Source: DAOQVR01 sp035341665 (GTDB taxonomy: Bacteria > Chloroflexota > Anaerolineae > JAAYZQ01). From it: a DNA stretch of 64,000 nucleotides. The DNA lies in NCBI GenBank assembly GCA_035341665.1, contig DAOQVR010000003.1:186001-250000 (forward strand), read 5' to 3'. Position numbers and translations under genes: made by a program. Under the pieces are notes generated by a model that had not been told where the DNA came from, made no database searches, and saw nothing but the letters and a program-made list of their open reading frames with translations. Positions 42,465 to 50,852 of the stretch are shown here, piece by piece; the first letter of the stretch is position 1, and each line of letters opens with the position of its first letter.

Positions 42465-45400
42465 CTACTCAGGCGCGTTCAGGAACGAGCCAAAGAGCGA
42501 CGAGAAGTAGGTGAACGATCCATCGCGGCCGACATGGAGCGGATGAGCCACGTCCCACTGCACCGCGTAGGAATCAACAACGTCCTTCGCATCGAGGGTG
42601 CTGCCGTCGTGGAACTTGACGCCGGCCCGCAACTTGCAGGTCCAGACGGTCAGGTCCTCGTTCGCGTCACAGCTCTCCGCCAGCGAGGGCTCGGTGTCGG
42701 TCCCACCGACCACGAATGCGAGTAGTGATTCGTTCATCTGCTCGCAGGCGCGCAGTGACTCGCCGTCCGTCTCGTCTGGGCAGTAGAGGCCGATCGGCTC
42801 GGCATTCTGCATCCAGACGAAGGTGTCGCGGCCGCCGGGGTCCATTACCTTGAAGGTCTCGTTGCCCAGCGGGCTTGAGTGCGCACCCACCACGTCAGCC
42901 TTGTAGACTGTGGCGGAGCCGCCATGGGCGACCGGCACCATCGGCACGTGCTGCTTCAGCAGGTTGTTGGCCTCAGCGTACAGCTCGTTGCGTGCGTCCT
43001 GATCAGACAGCGTGCCGGCTTCCTTCAGCACCTCCCAGATGTCGGGGAAGCCTGCGCCGAACTGCGCGGAGGCACCCTGGCCGAAGTGATAGTCGAGGAA
43101 GTTGGTCTGGTCGGGGTAGTCCGCACCCCAGCCTAGCAGATGGAGGCCTTCAAGTTGGCCGGCATCCGCGGCATCGATGAAGGCACCTGATTCCATGACC
43201 ACGATTTCGGCGTCGATGTTCAGGTTGGCCTTGAGCTGTGCCTGGATGTCCTGGGCCACAACGGCTGGCTGCGCCAGGTAGCCGCGCACTACGTCACGGT
43301 AGGTGAGCTTGGTTGCGAAGCCATCTGCAAAGCCCGCTTCTGCGAGGAGGGCCTTGGCCGCGGCCACGTCGAACTCGTACCACTCCTCGCCTTCGCATCC
43401 GCCCGGGATGGCGCACGGCGTGAAGTGACTGGCGGCCGTGGAGCCCGGCGGATAGAAGTTGTCCACGATGCGCTGGCGGTCGATGCCCATGCCAATCGCC
43501 TGCCGCACCTTCTCATTGTCAAAAGGTGCGCCCGCGTTGTTCATGCCCAGGTAGAAGATGTTGAGCGCCTCACGGGGGTAAAGGACAAGGTTGCTGTCGG
43601 CCTCGATGGTTGGGAAGTCGTCCGGTGTCGGATTGTCTATCCCGTCCACATTGCCCGACTGCAACTCGACCAGGCGCTGGGCGCCTTCGGTGCTCCAGCG
43701 GAAGACAAGGGTGTCAGCGATGCCCGGCTCACCCCAGTACTCTGGGTTCTTTTCCATGATGAGCTGCTCGCCGCGCTGCCACTCCACGAGTTTGTAGGGG
43801 CCGGTGCCGTTGGGTTGATCGACGATGGTACCGGTTCCACCGGTCGACTCGAGGTAGGCGGAGTCGTTGATGGCAAAGGCCGAGAAGGCCACCTTGGAGC
43901 GGAAGGCCACGTCGGGGTAGCAGAGGGTGAAGCGAACGGTCAGGTCATCGACGGCCTCCATCTTGAGGAACTCGCCGCCGTAGTCGCAGTTGGGTGCTTC
44001 GTAGGCGAACAGCACTTCCTCTGCCGGCGCCTCGCCCTCTCCCGGCGCAAGGACCGTGGTCAGGTCGATGCCATACCACTTCACCGAGAGCTCGCTGAGC
44101 TTGCTCACGCCGGTGTCCTTGTTCGGGGTATGCAGCTTCTTGAGGATACTGTTGAGCTGGCTGATCATCTTGTCAGACGTGCCACGCGACTTGTCCAGCG
44201 CAAAGGCAAGCGGCTCGTAGAACGCCGGCGTGCCGACGTACTTCAGCGGCTGGCCTTCGTCGATGGCCGTCTGGATGGTGGGCTGGGCCGACATGACGGC
44301 GTCGAGCCGCGTCCCGTCACCCAGCGCCAGATCCTGGATTGCTTCGGCATCGGTGCTGTAGGGGACCACTTCCAGCCCGGCCGGCGGATCGTACATGATC
44401 TCGCCGCCCATGATGGTGAGCGCGTTGTTCAGGTACGCCTCGTAGGTGGTGGCCGTCCCGAGTCCGACTTTCTTGCCGGCCAGGTCTTGGACGGAGTTGA
44501 TGGTGGTGTTATCCTTGTGCACGGCGAAGGAGGCGGGCGTGTAGTAGTAGGGATCGGTGAACCAGAGAATCTGGGCGCGCTCCTCGGTCGGAGTCATCGA
44601 GCCGATGCTGAGGTCCCAGCGCTTGCCCCAGTTTCCACCGGTGATCATGTCCCAATCAGGGGTGACGAACTCGACCTCAACACCCAGTGCCGCGGCCACT
44701 TCCTTGGCCACGTCGATGTCAAAACCATCCAGCTCGCCCTTGTCGTTCAGGAAGCTCTGCGGCTTGTAGTTTGGATCGGTCGAGACGATGAGCTTCTTGG
44801 CGAGCTTGACCTCACCATAGAGGTCGGCGACGGGCGCCGCTCCGCCGGGCGCGTTCTCCGCCAGGCTGACGTTGGCGTCGGCCTGCAGCTGTGCAAGCGT
44901 GGCATCGATGTCCTGCCCCTCGAGGATCAGGTTGTAGGAGTTCTCCATCTTGCGGCGGACATCTTCGTAGCACGCGCACCACTGAGCCTCGAAGGTGCCG
45001 TATTGGAGCAAGTCGAAGGCCGTCTTGAAGGCTGGGTCCGCGGCGAAGTAGTCTGCCATCCCATCGGCAGCCGAGGCACGCACAGGGAAGTAGTTGCTGA
45101 TCTTGGCCCAGCGCGCGTTGTTCTCGCTGTTGGTAAACCACTTCAGGAATAGCCAGCCTGCCAACTCCTGCTCGGGTGTCGTCTTCGGCACGGCAATCGG
45201 CGCGCCGTAGATATTCTGCACCGGCACGTCGCCGCCGTCCTTGTACGGCAGCGGCGCCACGCTCCACTCGAACTCACCCTTCTCGCCTTCAGCAACAGCA
45301 CTGGCGTAGTAGGGTAAGCCGGAGGAGGAACCGATAGTGAAGAGCGTCTTGTAGTTGCCAAAGTCGGTCTGGTCGCCGTACGCTTCTGCCATCTGGGCGA

Positions 45401-46250
45401 TGCAGCCCTCGTCGTACAGCTCCTTCATGAAGCGCATCGTCTCTTTGACGGTGTCGTTCTCAAAGTCAAAGGAGCTGCCGTCGGCCTCGAAGTAGGTGCC
45501 ATGCCGGCTGAAGACCATGCTCGAGAAGCGCGACGCATCGGCGCTGATTTCGTAGCCGATGGTCCCGGCGGCCGGGTCCGAAGCGGCGCAGGCCATCTCC
45601 TTGAACTCGGCCCAGGTCTCGGGCGGACCATCATAGCCCAGCTCTTCCAACCAGGTCTGGTTGTAGTAGAGCACCTCCATCGAGTTCTGGGGCGGGAAGG
45701 CGAGCTGGAAGTGACCGTCGCCGAACTGCGGGTTGACGTTTGCCTCCAGGACGCCCGGGAAGAAGTCGGCCTTCTCCTCGGCGGTCAGGCCCCACTTGGG
45801 GCTTTCGATCAGCGCGTCCATGTCGACCAGCGCATCGGAAAGCTGGAACTTGGCGAGGCTGTTGGGATACTGCGAGATGAGGTTCGGCAGCAGCGTGGGG
45901 TCGTCGGCCGCGATAGCGGCGATCATCTTGTCATAGATCTCGGAATAGCCTCCGGCATACTCCGAGAGGACGGTGATCCCCCACTCGTTGCTCGCGTTGA
46001 ACTCGTCGACCATCTGCTGAAGGCCCTCGGCGCGCGAGCCCGTGTGCTGGTGCCACCAGAGCACCTCAGCACCCTTGGGGTCGACGTCTTCATACTCAGC
46101 GGCGACAACCGGCTCTTCTGCCGGCGTCTCAGCTGTGGGCTCCACAACCTCCGGCTCTTCGGCCGGCACTTCCTCGGTTGGTGCACAGGCTGTGATGATC
46201 AGCGGCACCACCAGGACGGCCATCATCAAGATGTACATCCACTTTTTCAT
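42465..46250 (-). CDS. Triple solute-binding lipoprotein: sugar, amino-acid and oligopeptide binding modules in one chain
   Basis: A 1261-residue lipoprotein. The ATG at 46250 lies behind GGAGGAG; lipobox LIITAC with Cys22; then a Glu/Pro-rich tether (23-50). Module 1 (about 51-470) is a family 1 sugar-type binding protein (AEVLWWHQHTGSRAEGLQQM, MEVLYYNQTWLEELGY, GAPIAVPKTTPEQELAGWLF). Module 2 (about 483-735) is a family 3 amino-acid type (LDGFDIDVAKEVAAALGVEV, GSMTPTEERAQILWFTDPYY). Module 3 (about 742-1261) is a family 5 DppA/OppA type (GTGPYKLVEWQRGEQL, YLGMNNAGAPFDNEKVRQAI), but its usual N-terminal part (DTFVWMQNAEPIGLYC ... LRAGVKFHDGSTLDAKDVV) lies at the very end, so it appears circularly permuted. 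All three permease classes are in the same operon. The frame is open without interruption. Confidence 0.93.
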   Translation of the reverse strand: MKKWMYILMMAVLVVPLIITACAPTEEVPAEEPEVVEPTAETPAEEPVVAAEYEDVDPKGAEVLWWHQHTGSRAEGLQQMVDEFNASNEWGITVLSEYAGGYSEIYDKMIAAIAADDPTLLPNLISQYPNSLAKFQLSDALVDMDALIESPKWGLTAEEKADFFPGVLEANVNPQFGDGHFQLAFPPQNSMEVLYYNQTWLEELGYDGPPETWAEFKEMACAASDPAAGTIGYEISADASRFSSMVFSRHGTYFEADGSSFDFENDTVKETMRFMKELYDEGCIAQMAEAYGDQTDFGNYKTLFTIGSSSGLPYYASAVAEGEKGEFEWSVAPLPYKDGGDVPVQNIYGAPIAVPKTTPEQELAGWLFLKWFTNSENNARWAKISNYFPVRASAADGMADYFAADPAFKTAFDLLQYGTFEAQWCACYEDVRRKMENSYNLILEGQDIDATLAQLQADANVSLAENAPGGAAPVADLYGEVKLAKKLIVSTDPNYKPQSFLNDKGELDGFDIDVAKEVAAALGVEVEFVTPDWDMITGGNWGKRWDLSIGSMTPTEERAQILWFTDPYYYTPASFAVHKDNTTINSVQDLAGKKVGLGTATTYEAYLNNALTIMGGEIMYDPPAGLEVVPYSTDAEAIQDLALGDGTRLDAVMSAQPTIQTAIDEGQPLKYVGTPAFYEPLAFALDKSRGTSDKMISQLNSILKKLHTPNKDTGVSKLSELSVKWYGIDLTTVLAPGEGEAPAEEVLFAYEAPNCDYGGEFLKMEAVDDLTVRFTLCYPDVAFRSKVAFSAFAINDSAYLESTGGTGTIVDQPNGTGPYKLVEWQRGEQLIMEKNPEYWGEPGIADTLVFRWSTEGAQRLVELQSGNVDGIDNPTPDDFPTIEADSNLVLYPREALNIFYLGMNNAGAPFDNEKVRQAIGMGIDRQRIVDNFYPPGSTAASHFTPCAIPGGCEGEEWYEFDVAAAKALLAEAGFADGFATKLTYRDVVRGYLAQPAVVAQDIQAQLKANLNIDAEIVVMESGAFIDAADAGQLEGLHLLGWGADYPDQTNFLDYHFGQGASAQFGAGFPDIWEVLKEAGTLSDQDARNELYAEANNLLKQHVPMVPVAHGGSATVYKADVVGAHSSPLGNETFKVMDPGGRDTFVWMQNAEPIGLYCPDETDGESLRACEQMNESLLAFVVGGTDTEPSLAESCDANEDLTVWTCKLRAGVKFHDGSTLDAKDVVDSYAVQWDVAHPLHVGRDGSFTYFSSLFGSFLNAPE

Positions 46251-46369
46251 TTCGTTTCTCTCCTCCAATACTTGGTCCTGACAGGTTGAACTGCACATTG
46301 GCCGCTCGACCCAACTGGGCAGGCATCAGCCCGCCCTCTCCGTCATCGCATCACCTCCTCTCAGTTCTC

Positions 46370-46408
46370 AATGCACAACTCACAATGCGAAGTTGAGCCT
46401 TGTGCATT
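46370..46408. repeat. 9-bp inverted repeat with CACAATGCG core
   Basis: AATGCACAA (46370-46378) pairs with TTGTGCATT (46400-46408). The loop holds CACAATGCG (46381-46389), the same 9-mer seen at 3012-3020. It lies between the MalG-like stop and the triple binding-protein start, so it can form an mRNA hairpin at that junction. Confidence 0.5.
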
Positions 46409-46417
46409 CTGCATTGC

Positions 46418-47791
46418 CTAGCCCTTGAGGCCTGTCGTCGCAATCCCTTCCACGAACTGCTTCTGTGCCAGGAAGTAGAGGATCAGCACAGGCAGCATGC
46501 TCAGGCTGGCGCCCGCCATCCACAAGTGGGTTTCGGGGCCAGCCTCCGACACGAAATTCTGCAGACCGACCGAGATCGGCCACCACTTCGATCCCGCCTT
46601 GGTGGCAATCAGGGGCCACAGCAGGGCATTCCACGACCCGATGAAGCCAAACACGATCACCGTCATGATAGGCGCCTTCGAGAGGGGCAGCACTACCTGG
46701 ACCAGGAACCGCAGGTGCCCGGCGCCGTCAATCCGGGCCGCATCCCAGAGCTCGTCCGGAACCTGGGCAAAGAACTGGCGCAGCAAGAAGATGTTGAAAA
46801 AGCTCGCCATGAACGGCACCGTCAGCGCGGGCCAGTTGTCATACCAATTGATGAAGGGCAAGAACGGATTGTTCCCGGTGATGGTCAAGAAGTTGGGGAT
46901 CATGGTCACCGTTTCTGGGATCATCATCGTGGACAACAGCAGGGCGAAGAGAAGATTGCGACCCGCAAAGTGCATGCGGCCAAACGCATAGGCCGCCAAT
47001 GTTGAGATAACCAGCATACCTGCCAGCGTAATGAGCGTAAGGCGGATGCTATTCCAAAGGTAGCTGCCGAACTTGGCCGTGACCCACGCCTGGTAGTAGT
47101 TGCCGCCCAGAAACTCGGAGAAGAAGTAGTCAACCTTGCGAGCCGCCGTGCGGCAGTTGCCAAGGTCGTCTGGGATGGCGCGCCCGGCGTAGACCCTGTG
47201 GGCGCGCTGGGCCGCTGCCAGGTTCTGCATATCCGTCGGGTACTCACAGCAGTTAACGTAGTCGATTCGCGCCGCGCCCTTGCGCCGCATGCCTGCCTCA
47301 TAGGCGCCGGGGGGAGCGAAGGTAAAGGACATGCCGAGTCCCGTGTCATAGTCCCCGCCACCGGTCGGGATCGGTTGCCACTCATCCGTGAGCGGCTGAC
47401 TTGCCTGTCCTACCGGAGCGATGGCCACGGCTGTCCCTTTGTTATTGACGAGGCGAAACTGCCACCCATCTTCCTGCTGAACCTCGACGTAGTAGCTGTC
47501 TGTGTGGAGCTCTGGCTGCCCGGCTAAGATGGCCGCGCTGACCGAGAATCGAGTCACGGTGTTGTCGGAGAGGCTCGGCAGGTTCACATAGGGACAGGTG
47601 AAACGCACGCTGCGTGGAAAGAGGCGGCCTGCATTCGCCTCGCCCAGAGTCATGACCGACGTGCTGAGCATCCAGACAAAGGGCGCCACCATGATGACGG
47701 CACCGGCAATCAGAAGAACGTACGTAAGGCCTCTCGTCACTGCGGTGCGAAGCCGGTATAGGGCAGGGTGTGTGTGCGGTCTGTTAGCCAT
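46418..47791 (-). CDS. Sugar-type ABC permease (MalG class) with large periplasmic insertion
   Basis: A 457-residue permease; the class normally has about 280. A first helix (YVLLIAGAVIMVAPFVWMLS) is followed by an inserted segment of roughly 170 residues with beta-rich sequence (SYYVEVQQEDGWQFRLVNNK) and several cysteines. The normal five-helix core then resumes (SYLWNSIRLTLITLAGMLVI) with the EAA loop ELWDAARIDGAGHLRFLVQV. The ATG at 47791 overlaps the MalF-like stop by 8 bases. It is predicted to work with the first module of the triple binding protein. Confidence 0.92.
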   Translation of the reverse strand: MANRPHTHPALYRLRTAVTRGLTYVLLIAGAVIMVAPFVWMLSTSVMTLGEANAGRLFPRSVRFTCPYVNLPSLSDNTVTRFSVSAAILAGQPELHTDSYYVEVQQEDGWQFRLVNNKGTAVAIAPVGQASQPLTDEWQPIPTGGGDYDTGLGMSFTFAPPGAYEAGMRRKGAARIDYVNCCEYPTDMQNLAAAQRAHRVYAGRAIPDDLGNCRTAARKVDYFFSEFLGGNYYQAWVTAKFGSYLWNSIRLTLITLAGMLVISTLAAYAFGRMHFAGRNLLFALLLSTMMIPETVTMIPNFLTITGNNPFLPFINWYDNWPALTVPFMASFFNIFLLRQFFAQVPDELWDAARIDGAGHLRFLVQVVLPLSKAPIMTVIVFGFIGSWNALLWPLIATKAGSKWWPISVGLQNFVSEAGPETHLWMAGASLSMLPVLILYFLAQKQFVEGIATTGLKG

Positions 47792-49298
47792 AGAACACCA
47801 GCTTGTCGCCAACCCGATTCTGGATTTGAGAAAGGACCAAGATCACGGCGAAGAGGATGAACGACATGGCGGCAGCCTCACCAAACTGCCCTTGCCCTCG
47901 GAATACCTGAAAGATAAGAAGCGTGGTCGTTTCGACCGTGTCCCTGGCTGCTTCCTCTTTCATGATCCAGATGTGATTAAAGGCCTTGAACGTACCGATT
48001 GTCGCAATGATCGTGAGGAAGAAGGTCGTCGGAGACAGGAGCGGGAAAGTGATCTTGCGCAGGAGCGCCCAGCGGCCGGCTCCGTCGATCTCCGCTGCCT
48101 CGTAGAGCTCACCTGGGATGTTGCCAAGCCCGGCCAAGTAGATGACCGTGTCGTAGCCGACAAAGACCCACCAGTTGTAGATAATGATCGACACGAGGGC
48201 CAGGCTGGGCCCGCTGAGGACCACATTCAGCGGGTCGGAGAGCTGAGGCCAAGTCAGACTCGTGCCAAAGATGCTGTTGAGCAGATTCATCAGGACAACG
48301 TTGACGCCCTTGGGTTCGTGCAGCCACTTGAGAGCTGGAAGGCCCAACGCGCCCATGAGCTGGTTCATGAGACCCGTGTCCCGCAGGGTGAAGACGCGCC
48401 TAAAGACGACCGCTGTCGCGACGGAAGGGGCGATGTACGGCAAGAAATAGAGCAGGCGGAAGGCACCCTGCCCCTTAATCCCCTGAAAGAGCACGTAGGC
48501 GAGCAGCAGGGACAGACCCAGTTGAATGGGCACGGTTCCAACCGAGTAAAACACGGTGTAGATCATGGACTTCCAGAACATCTGGGCGGGCTCACTGGCC
48601 GTACCCGAGTTCCAGATGCGCTGGAAGTCGACAAAGAAGAAGAACACCGCCGAAGCGATGAGCGCTGTGGCGCCGAGGAGGTGGAGGATGAGCCGCAGAG
48701 TCGATTCGGCACGGCCTGCACCCTTCCAGACCAGCCATGCCAGCAAGAGCAGACCGGCCGTCACGAGATAGGTCCATTCCCCGGAACGGACCAGCCCAGG
48801 CATGGAGCGCGCGAGGACATAGACGGCCGCGACAGCCGCTACGCCTGGGGCCAGCCAGCGCCAGTGCGAACCCCTGTCTGACTGCACTGCGCGCTTGCCC
48901 CACCTGTAGGCCAGCAGGCCCAGAAGCAGTGCTGCAAAGGCGCCCAGGACTGCCGGCACATTCTGCCAGCCCAGCAGCTCCGCGTAGTTGTCGAGCCCCA
49001 GGCAATCGGTCTTTTTTAGCGCTTCCGGGGACCCGATACCTGCCTGCGCCAGCCAGTACGAGAAGCACTGTGATCCCTTGGGCTTGACACTCCACCTGTG
49101 TAGGCTGACATAGAGAGCGTGAACCACAGGCCACAGTCCAAAGACGAAAATGATGAGGATTGCGGGGAGCAGGAAGAGATAGGCTGTGAGGGCCTCACGC
49201 CGAGCCCGTCCTCTGGGGCCAGTCAGGAGCTTGTCCATCTGGATTCCCTTTTGGGCCGGGAGTTCGGGGCCAGGGTTCACAGCTCGCGGGCGTCGCAC
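47784..49298 (-). CDS. Sugar-type ABC permease (MalF class) with extra membrane helices
   Basis: A 504-residue permease (typical 290-320). After the first helix (LTAYLFLLPAILIIFVFGLW) an insertion of about 150 residues adds several helices (AVLGAFAALLLGLLAYRWGK; YLVTAGLLLLAWLVWKGAGR; ATALIASAVFFFFVDF). The core permease follows, with IPGELYEAAEIDGAGRWALL as EAA loop. The GTG at 49298 is chosen since AGGAGGTG lies five bases upstream; an ATG at 49238 behind AAAAGGGAA would shorten it by 20 residues and matches the usual start of this family better. First gene of the ABC operon. Confidence 0.92.
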   Translation of the reverse strand: MRRPRAVNPGPELPAQKGIQMDKLLTGPRGRARREALTAYLFLLPAILIIFVFGLWPVVHALYVSLHRWSVKPKGSQCFSYWLAQAGIGSPEALKKTDCLGLDNYAELLGWQNVPAVLGAFAALLLGLLAYRWGKRAVQSDRGSHWRWLAPGVAAVAAVYVLARSMPGLVRSGEWTYLVTAGLLLLAWLVWKGAGRAESTLRLILHLLGATALIASAVFFFFVDFQRIWNSGTASEPAQMFWKSMIYTVFYSVGTVPIQLGLSLLLAYVLFQGIKGQGAFRLLYFLPYIAPSVATAVVFRRVFTLRDTGLMNQLMGALGLPALKWLHEPKGVNVVLMNLLNSIFGTSLTWPQLSDPLNVVLSGPSLALVSIIIYNWWVFVGYDTVIYLAGLGNIPGELYEAAEIDGAGRWALLRKITFPLLSPTTFFLTIIATIGTFKAFNHIWIMKEEAARDTVETTTLLIFQVFRGQGQFGEAAAMSFILFAVILVLSQIQNRVGDKLVFYG

Positions 49299-49465
49299 GT
49301 GAACACCTCCTCTAGGTACTTGGGCCGACAATTCTGCTGCGTTGGGCGCTCGCGTGGCCGCAACTGACGTCCGGGTGCCACACTCGGGCCTTTGGCGCCG
49401 GTGCCCGCCCTCTCACTGCCTGCGGCGTGCCAACGCGCCGACGGTACAGCGCCCCCAACAGGCCA

Positions 49466-49494
49466 ATTATAGTCGATCTCAGCCGGCGTGTCAA
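49466..49494 (-). promoter_or_regulatory. Consensus promoter of the ABC operon
   Basis: On the minus strand, TTGACA (complement of 49489-49494) and TATAAT (complement of 49466-49471) are separated by 17 bases. This is a perfect housekeeping promoter placed about 170 bases upstream of the first transporter gene, leaving a long leader. The -35 box is one half of the palindrome at 49488-49503. Confidence 0.85.
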
Positions 49495-49503
49495 CCTTGA
49501 CAC
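49488..49503. promoter_or_regulatory. Palindromic operator candidate over the -35 box
   Basis: GTGTCAACCTTGACAC is a perfect 16-base palindrome with 7-base arms and a CC centre. It covers the -35 hexamer of the ABC operon promoter, where a bound repressor would block transcription. No regulator gene is adjacent, and I cannot name the factor. Confidence 0.55.
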
Positions 49504-49521
49504 TCCTGAGTCAGAGCCTGA

Positions 49522-50604
49522 CTATGCCTTAACATAGATGGGGTTGCTAAAGATCCAGCCCCGCATGCGTCCGGCATAGGTCCGGTACGCCTCTGCCCGG
49601 TATACTCCCGGCCTGGGGGCCATGGCTGCCAGGCTCCGCCCGCGCGACTGGGCGACAACTTGGCCGTCTCGAAGCAGGCGGAGTAAGGCCCTGTCGGGAG
49701 CGTCAATCCTCAGCTCCACCGCACGCCTGAGGGGCAGAGTCTCCCCCATGGTCGCCTCTGAGTCACCGCTCCTCGCCCAGAAGGAAAACCCCGCAACCGG
49801 GGCAAGCCGTTCATAGCCGACGAAGCTGGCCCCTGCACGAAGTCCGTGGTACACCAGCGACTTGGCGTGAGCGAGATCGCCGCTCGGCGGCTCCTGGCTC
49901 AGCACATGCGTATTGACGCAGCGGAACAGGTAGGCGTAGGGGTGCACCATCCGGGTGATGGGCCCCAACCGGTAGGTGCTGCTGTGCGCATCGGAGCCAC
50001 CCACTACCGACACCGGCCCAGAGCGGAGGAGGGAGTCCCACTTCTGCAGTGACTCTCGATAGGGGCCAGAGATGGCCAACGATGGGAAAAGGGAAAAAAA
50101 CAGGGCCTGAGCCTTGCTCCGCAGCAAGGCTTTGAACTCGGACATGTAGTTCCAGAGCTCTATGCCGGCGTAGCCCGACACGCGCCAGTCACGCCAGGAG
50201 ATGTTCGGCTGGAGTAGAAACGTTGCAGAGTCGTGCTCAAAGGGATGGGCTAGAAAGGCAAAGCCCCCCTGGTCGTTGACAGCATCCAACAGCGCTTGAG
50301 GGTCGCCCGCACGAGACGCCACATCCTCTTGGATGTTCAAGCAGAGGGTATGGCTGGACTGAGGCGCGCGTCGCGGATCGTGTACCTCTTCACCCACGAG
50401 CACGAGCGTGTCTCCTACCCACTGATCGAGGCCGGGCCGGTACACGTTGTGATCCGTGATGATGACAAAGTCGAGGCCCGCCGCACGCGCGATGCGGGCC
50501 ACCTCCATGAGGGAGGCATGCCCATCCGAGTCGGTCGTATGGATGTGCAGGTTGCCTCTGAGCCCCCAGAAGCGCCGCCTGCCGATGTCAACGCTATAGG
50601 GCAT
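49522..50604 (-). CDS. PHP-domain metal-dependent phosphoesterase
   Basis: A 360-residue member of the PHP superfamily (trypsin-, DNA polymerase III alpha- and histidinol-phosphatase-like phosphoesterases). The four metal-binding motifs can be seen: NLHIHTTDSDG, TDHNVYRPG, AHPFEHDSATF, GGSDAHSSTY. A beta-rich C-terminal part (about 270-360; ELRIDAPDRALLRLLRDGQV) follows, as in CehA-like proteins. The ATG at 50604 has GGGAGGG upstream. A promoter (50634-50662) precedes it. Confidence 0.9.
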   Translation of the reverse strand: MPYSVDIGRRRFWGLRGNLHIHTTDSDGHASLMEVARIARAAGLDFVIITDHNVYRPGLDQWVGDTLVLVGEEVHDPRRAPQSSHTLCLNIQEDVASRAGDPQALLDAVNDQGGFAFLAHPFEHDSATFLLQPNISWRDWRVSGYAGIELWNYMSEFKALLRSKAQALFFSLFPSLAISGPYRESLQKWDSLLRSGPVSVVGGSDAHSSTYRLGPITRMVHPYAYLFRCVNTHVLSQEPPSGDLAHAKSLVYHGLRAGASFVGYERLAPVAGFSFWARSGDSEATMGETLPLRRAVELRIDAPDRALLRLLRDGQVVAQSRGRSLAAMAPRPGVYRAEAYRTYAGRMRGWIFSNPIYVKA

Positions 50605-50633
50605 GAGCCCTCCCTGTCCGCGGCGTGTCAGCA

Positions 50634-50662
50634 AGTATAGCACAGCCGCTGCCCGCACGCAA
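50634..50662 (-). promoter_or_regulatory. Promoter for the PHP gene
   Basis: On the minus strand, TTGCGT (complement of 50657-50662) and TATACT (complement of 50634-50639) with a 17-base spacer, about 30 bases before the ATG. Confidence 0.6.
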
Positions 50663-50718
50663 CCTGGCGGCGCGCGTCCAAATATGGGGCCGGCACTAGT
50701 GCGGGCCTCATGCCCGGC

Positions 50719-50747
50719 TTGGCGTTGTGTCAAGGCTGATGTATAAG
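50719..50747 (+). promoter_or_regulatory. Possible promoter for the lipoprotein gene
   Basis: TTGGCG (50719-50724), 17 bases, TATAAG (50742-50747), about 105 bases before the GTG at 50853. The match is moderate. Confidence 0.35.
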
Positions 50748-50852
50748 TCATGTGATCCGGATGCCGGGGCCGGGACCTGTAGGGACGTCCGTGCCCAGTT
50801 GACCCTGAGAGCCCGGGCTGCCGTGCAGCACCAAGCCGGCAGTGGAGATAGA

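Noticed and set aside
43425..45152. Long plus-strand open frame of 575 codons inside the triple binding-protein gene
   Set aside because: It is the complement of a real coding frame in GC-rich DNA, has no family features or ribosome-binding site, and the minus-strand protein is clearly real.
47598..48881. Plus-strand open frame of 427 codons opposite the sugar permeases
   Set aside because: Charged, low-complexity translation with many Glu/Gln/His, typical of an antisense shadow of membrane-protein genes.
49499..49521. Terminator after the PHP gene
   Set aside because: The CTATG/CATAG pairing near the PHP stop is only five bases and overlaps the coding end; too weak to call.
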